Below, one piece after another: positions 59,022 through 64,000 of a DNA stretch of 64,000 nt. The notes under the pieces were generated by a model. The model did not search any database. It was not told where the DNA came from and saw only the letters and a list, made by a program, of their open reading frames with translations. This DNA is from Parascedosporium putredinis (lineage: Eukaryota; Ascomycota; Sordariomycetes; Microascales; Microascaceae): assembly GCA_949357655.1 (NCBI GenBank), contig CASHTG010000016.1:682001-746000 (forward strand), in the 5' to 3' direction. Each line of letters starts with the position of its first letter. The first letter of the stretch is position 1. Position numbers and translations under genes: made by a program.

Positions 59022-62000
59022 CAAAATGCCCACCTGGGAGACCGAAAATCTTCACAGCTTCGAATGCTCGGGGCACATGGCACCTCGCCGTTGGCCTCTT
59101 GATACGTCAAGTGGAGAAAGTGCAAAACAAATCTTCCCTTGACGCGTCCACAGAGGCAAGGCCGAGACGCCTGGCCCCGAAATTTACTCCACGCCAGGGC
59201 CCAGCGTCCAAGTTGCCCTGTGTGGGCCGCAAAAGGCACCGAGAATCGTGGCAGAGAGATCACTGGAGGAGACAAAGGAGAAAAGAGGGCCCTGGGTGGC
59301 AAGCAATGGGGTTTCTTCGGGTTTCGAGGAGTCGGAGGGCGTACAGACGGAGCACACCGCACTGCCTTGTACTTTGTCCCACACGCTGGATAAAAGTCCG
59401 AGAAAGCAAGCGGAGCATCCATAGATGGAGTGGGCACGGTATTTTGGGGTCCGAAACGGCAGGAGGAAGTTTGGGATGGAAAGGGGAAGCAGGCCCGAAG
59501 AGAGAAATCCGCCTAATAGAGGCTCTGCTTGACTCATTTTTTGTTCCATCCACAATAATCCCCACCTGAGGGTCGAGGTCGGTCCCTTGACATATGCATC
59601 CGCACTACACTAAGAAAACCAGTGTCAGGTCAGTGATGACTCCATGTCCTCAACAGAGTTCGATGGTTGGCGGGGATAGTTATATGTACCCTTTGTCCCT
59701 CCCTGCCTTTTTGTCTTTTGCTGGCGAGAGCCAGCGCAAGCCGGGTCCAGCCCTGGATGGTGCCGCCAAACTCAAGGACCCAAAGGGACAAACACGCTAG
59801 TACCCGCGTCGAGATATGGGATGGTGGTAGCACTAGCACAGAGTGCATCTCCATGGAAAAACTGAAAGGATCAAATGTGAAGGAGCGCAGGAACATTGAA
59901 TGCGAACACCCGACGGAGAAAACGAAAAAGGTGGTGGGGAGGAAGGAGAAAAAAAAAATTCAAAGGATACGCACACAATGCAACGATCTCTCCTTCCTCG
60001 TATTCTCCCCCAAAGGTCTTTCTTTTCTGGGAAGGTTGCTTGGTGGTGTTTTCCCCTCCTTCATTTTCTGTTTTTCTTTCCACTCGTGTCTCCTCTTTTC
60101 TTCAACGCTGATCTGCCATCCGGAAGTCGAGGATTTGATCGCTCGTGGCGTTTCTGGTGGAGCCTGATCTGGCAGCACAGGCTCCACCGGTATTAGTATT
60201 ACGAAGAATTCAAACTCGTCGGCTTTTGACTAATACTCTCTCTCTGTTCCTTCATGTAATAGCCTAAGGGGCCGGTCTAGTGGCGGCAACAAGACAAAAT
60301 AGCGTCCGTACGAGTATAGACCGACTTACGGAACCTCCTGGCAGCATTGAGAGTTGGGAGAGGATTACCATTTGCCATTTGCCATTTGCTAGTGCTGTGG
60401 TGTGGAGAAGGAGGGCAACGCTGGAGCGAAGGAAACGAGTAAAAGTGTGACAAGGGAAAGAAGAAGAAAAAGGAAGAAAACCTCGATCCTTGTTTCTCGA
60501 TTGACCTTTGCCTCGTTTGGCATCGACATCTCTGTTGAGTGTACAAGCTGTGGTACGCATCAATGCCGTATCCTTGTGGTGTGTCTGGCTGTCACCCTCA
60601 CACGAACGGATGTAGATGAGGAGGTCACAGTTGGTTGACCGCGTCACAGGCCGGACTCTATTTTCAGTTCCAAGTTTAAACCACCATCAGCCTGCCCAAG
60701 GGGCTTTTTTCTCTCCCTGTCGCTGTGCTTGCCGTGCTTGCTGCGATTACATTCACATATTATCAAGCGCCAAAGTACAAGTAGAGTCAACAAAACAAGG
60801 GCATCGCCGGCCAAAGAAAGGAAGTCACCGGCGACCTAGTTTACTCCTCCCTCCCCACATCCCATCCACAGCATCCACCCAAGATACGCCTCCCGTTTAG
60901 CATCCTCTTCGGACAGGAAATAAAAGAGAAACGATTGAACGCGCCTTGCCGTCCTCAAGGGGCCTCAAGGTAGCAAAGAAGAAGAAGAAGGAAAAAAGGC
61001 AAGGCATCGACCGACATTGTTTTTGCCCTTTCAACATCACCTTTCCATCGTCCAATCTCGAAATCAGCCCATCCTACCGCCTTGCTCTTGGGATATACGC
61101 TAGCAAGGGAAAGAGCAAAGTTGAAGCTATCGTTTTCAGGGCCTCCTTCCACCCCCCTCCTCGTCATTCTTGACCGAAAGGGCACGTCGTTGGCTGTCGA
61201 CGCCATTTCTCACATGCCACGCCTTGTTTCCTAGCATTCCCTCATTTCAGCATCGATCGTACCAAACCTAGGATACCCACGGGACAGAGAGCATCGATAC
61301 CCAACGATCCGGCGAAATTGAGGATTGCTGGGGAGACTCTGTTGAAGAACGAGGCCACTTACGAGCGCAAGGTGGTGACATTGTGCTTGCTCAATCACCC
61401 TATGCTAGGCCCATCTCCCGGCGATTCATCTCAACTGGGAGCTCGGATCAGCCCAGGCAGCGCTGAACCAGGCTTCTAAGCAAATAGAATTACAGGACCG
61501 GAGCACTCAACGACCCGGGACACCCTCAATTTGATCAATTTGGATCGCAAGGCAGCCCTCGATCGCCGTACAAGTACCAGAAAAGCCAAGACCATCAGCA
61601 ATTTTGCCGCCATACCAACCCTGGCGCAAGACACCAAACCTACGTCAAGTGGGCGCACACCGCAGCAGCAGACGCACATGCGGCCCAGTTCTTGCAGCAG
61701 CCCGCTGTATCCACCCCTCAAGCTAATAGCATTGATCTGAGGTGCCCTGTCCCCTGGGAACATCGAGCAGACGCACCCCCCTGCCCGACGAACCGCTCAA
61801 CCACTCAGAACACTTGCATCTGCCTCCTGCTCCCACTCAATCACGGCCTCTCCACCACCCCTTCTCACACCGGGGTGGCGTCGCTAATCAACGACGCCAG
61901 CGTTCTTGAGAAAGTTCGTGGGGCTGGAGGTGAAGCGGCTCTACCGGCAGCACCGCTGTTTGTATCCAGCGCCAGGGTCGATACGACTTCGTACACTAAT

Positions 62001-62407
62001 ACTTCCCTAAAATCATCCCCTTCTCCAAAAGCCCACCGCGGCGCACCACCAACGAAACGCTTTTGTCATACTCCACTCCGACATCCCACACCCCCAGCCG
62101 TCGTTTGTGACTGGACATCGGCCTCCACTTACTCCAACTATTAACCCATTGATTGTTCTTGATGTCTGGCCTTATTGCTGGACTGGTGTCAGTGGCTCCT
62201 CCTTCGCCAGGCAAGTACCACTGTTCCGTCTCCAACGTTGCGTTTGCGACCCATGTCTGTCCAAGGGGCCTAGCCACCACTACATTACAAACCACCCAAC
62301 AACCTACACTAAATAAAATCCCACACCTCACCTCGCTCCCACACCTCCTTCCTCCTCCTCCTCTCCATTCCTCAACCACAAAGCTAACACACGCCGTCAA
62401 CTCGTTG

Positions 62408-62422
62408 CCAATTCTATATAGA
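62408..62422 (+). promoter_or_regulatory. CCAAT next to TATATA upstream of the phosphofructokinase-2 gene
   Basis: CCAAT at 62408-62412 is followed directly by TATATA at 62415-62420, about 50 bp before the start codon. The pair resembles a core promoter, but the short distance would leave a very short leader, so the main start site may lie upstream. Confidence 0.35.
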
Positions 62423-62468
62423 TCTTGGCCGCACACAAGCCAAGCAATCCCACCTTGCCAAACAGGCC

Positions 62469-64000
62469 ATGACTGGAAACATAGCGGCCGGCTTTTCTCC
62501 TTCGCAACTACCCATCCGCCACCAGCCCACGAACTACCATGACCTCGATGCGCATCCTCCCCGTCGCGGGCCCACCGACATGAGTCTTCCCGCACCTGCG
62601 ATTCCTCACTCCGAGGTGCCTACCCCGTCGATGCCTACGCCGGTAAGGGCAGTCCATGATGGCCACGGCCACGGCTTCTATGGGCATCTCTTCGACAATG
62701 TCGGGTCTCTCGGTTCCCATACCGAGCCCTTCCCCTTACTCAACGAGTCACCCCTCGACTGCCCCGGGATCGCCCAAGGCATTGTAAGTTGATGTCTCTC
62801 ATTCTGGAACGAATTCCCATTGCTCCATGCCATGCGCCCTCTCTCCTCGCTCTTCGCATCACGACGACGCCGGCAGGCATGGCCGAGGTTCGAGGAGACG
62901 ATTCCGGGCATTGTATACTCAAGACACGGCAAGCTAACCGGCCTCTGTATCATTAGTCTTGAGCGGTCAAACTCGGGTCACACGCCGCGCATTCGACCCC
63001 ATGCCACGACGTTAAACATACCCGGAATGACACGCTCGAGAGCCTCGCCCGATGGCAGGATTCCCGATCGCGACGTTGCTTCTAAGCTCGTCGTTGTGAT
63101 GGTGGGCCTGCCCGCTCGTGGCAAGTCTTATATAACGAAGAAAATCCAGCGCTATCTTGCGTGGCAACAGCACAGCACCGAGATCTTCAACGTGGGGAAT
63201 AGACGTCGCGTTGCCGCTGGGAGAACCACCTCTCACAACCCCCAGAGGAGTCTGTGAATACGCCTACCCCTTCCGCTCCCGAACAAGCCGCCGCTATCCT
63301 GCTTAATGGAGTACCCTCGCCCTTGGTCGAGCCCACCTCATTGAATCTGGATGCTTCCGAGCCTAGCGAAGCCAATGACGACAAGGAAGGCCTCGAAGAC
63401 CAGTCGGCGAGCTTTTTCAACCCCAAGAACGAATCCGCCGCCAAAGTTCGAGACCAGCTTGCCTTGAATACTTTGGACGAACTCTTGGACTACCTCCTGA
63501 GGCAGGGAGGCTCAGTCGGCATCCTTGACGCCACGAATAGCACCATCAGCCGGCGTAAGCTTATCGTCGACCACATCAAGGCTCGCGAGCCCAAGCAGCA
63601 TTCTCTTCATCGAGAGTGTCTGCACCGACAAGGCTGTGAGTTGGCCCCTTGCCCATCCCACCGCGACCTAGGAAATTTCGCAGTAGCTAACAATAGCGAC
63701 AGCTCCTTGAGGCAAACATGCGCCTGAAGCTTTCCGGCCCCGATTACAGGGACAAGGATCCCCGCAAGTCGCTCGAGGACTTCCGGAAGAGGGTAACGGC
63801 CTACGAAAGCGCGTACGAGCCGCTCGGCGATTACGAAGAAAGCCAGGATTTGCAGTACATCAAGGTGAGAACAATACCTCTTGGGGTGATGGATGTGTAG
63901 CGTCGAGTATGAAGCTAACGGTGTCCGGCATGGTTAGATGGTCGACGTAGGTCGCAAGGTCATTCATTATCGCCTCCGGGGATTTCTCAGCACCACCATT
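62469..64000 (+). CDS. 6-phosphofructo-2-kinase (PFK-2 family), partial at right edge
   Basis: Makes fructose 2,6-bisphosphate from fructose 6-phosphate and ATP, a signal that controls glycolysis against gluconeogenesis in the cytosol. The ATG at 62469 opens a Pro/His-rich N-terminus. After one or two introns comes SKLVVVMVGLPARGKSYITK, the P-loop (GLPARGKS), then KIQRYLAWQQHSTEIFNVGN and RRRVAAGR. Further on are VGILDATNSTISRR, ILFIESVCTDKA, LLEANMRLKLSGPDY, VTAYESAYEPLGD, YIK and VGRKVIHYRLRGFLST, all in family order. Later introns are 63636-63702 and 63865-63937. The frame breaks at the C-run 63239-63243 and near 63590. The phosphatase half, if present, is past the edge. The N-terminal exon structure is uncertain: the GTAAGT donor at 62784 and the AG before 62957 do not match in phase. 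Confidence 0.9.

Larger units (their letters stand above)
52849..62468. other. Long gene-free divergent span between TAD3 and the phosphofructokinase-2 gene
   Basis: About 9.6 kb between two genes transcribed away from each other. I found no recognisable gene. It includes a CpG-poor patch (53041-53300), a run of 23 A (58999-59021), purine-rich stretches near 60440-60480, and three TACTTGTA/TACAAGTA octamers (58364, 60776, 61569). The last kilobase, 61480-62460, is C-rich on the plus strand and probably promoter plus leader of the downstream gene. Confidence 0.5.

Noticed and set aside
24285..62468. veA with neighbouring genes as a secondary-metabolite or regulatory cluster
   Set aside because: The neighbours are unrelated housekeeping or regulatory genes, with no synthase, transporter or pathway regulator.

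Overview
The window is nuclear DNA of a filamentous ascomycete (Pezizomycotina, most likely a Sordariomycete). The clues are a velvet-family veA gene, short introns (about 80-165 bp) with GTRNGT donors and CTAAC branch sites, an Spt23/Mga2-type protein with a C-terminal membrane anchor, and long C/T- and G/A-biased non-coding stretches with microsatellites. No rRNA, tRNA, CRISPR array or intact transposon was found.

Eight protein genes can be supported. From left to right: the N-terminal and middle part of a PHO80-like cyclin (minus, runs off the left edge); GID5/ARMC8, an armadillo scaffold of the GID/CTLH ubiquitin ligase (plus); veA (plus); a serine/proline-rich polyglutamine protein of unknown function (plus); SPT23/MGA2, a membrane-anchored regulator of fatty-acid desaturation (minus); RNH1, an RNase H1 with two hybrid-binding domains (minus); TAD3, the non-catalytic subunit of the tRNA A34 deaminase (minus); and the kinase half of a 6-phosphofructo-2-kinase (plus, runs off the right edge). 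They do not form a pathway cluster. They are unrelated housekeeping or regulatory genes (phosphate/CDK signalling, protein turnover, development, lipid homeostasis, R-loop removal, tRNA modification, glycolytic control).

Gene density is low. The genes with their introns cover about 17 kb of 64 kb. Between them lie 17.8 kb (6.5-24.3 kb), 9.6 kb (36.7-46.3 kb) and 9.7 kb (52.8-62.5 kb) in which I recognise no gene. These spans hold microsatellites, homopolymer runs, several stop-free frames without recognisable homology, a small CpG-poor patch that may be RIP-affected, and an enriched octamer TACTTGTA/TACAAGTA (at least 12 copies, all non-coding).

A technical point dominates the reading. All eight genes are broken by frame shifts. 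Nearly all are explained by the window lacking one base (two at a few sites) at a C/G or A/T run. When the missing bases are counted back, exon phases close at each intron tested in GID5, veA, SPT23, RNH1 and TAD3, so these are most likely sequencing or assembly indels rather than pseudogenes. CDS coordinates below span start codon to stop codon, introns included, across these shifts.
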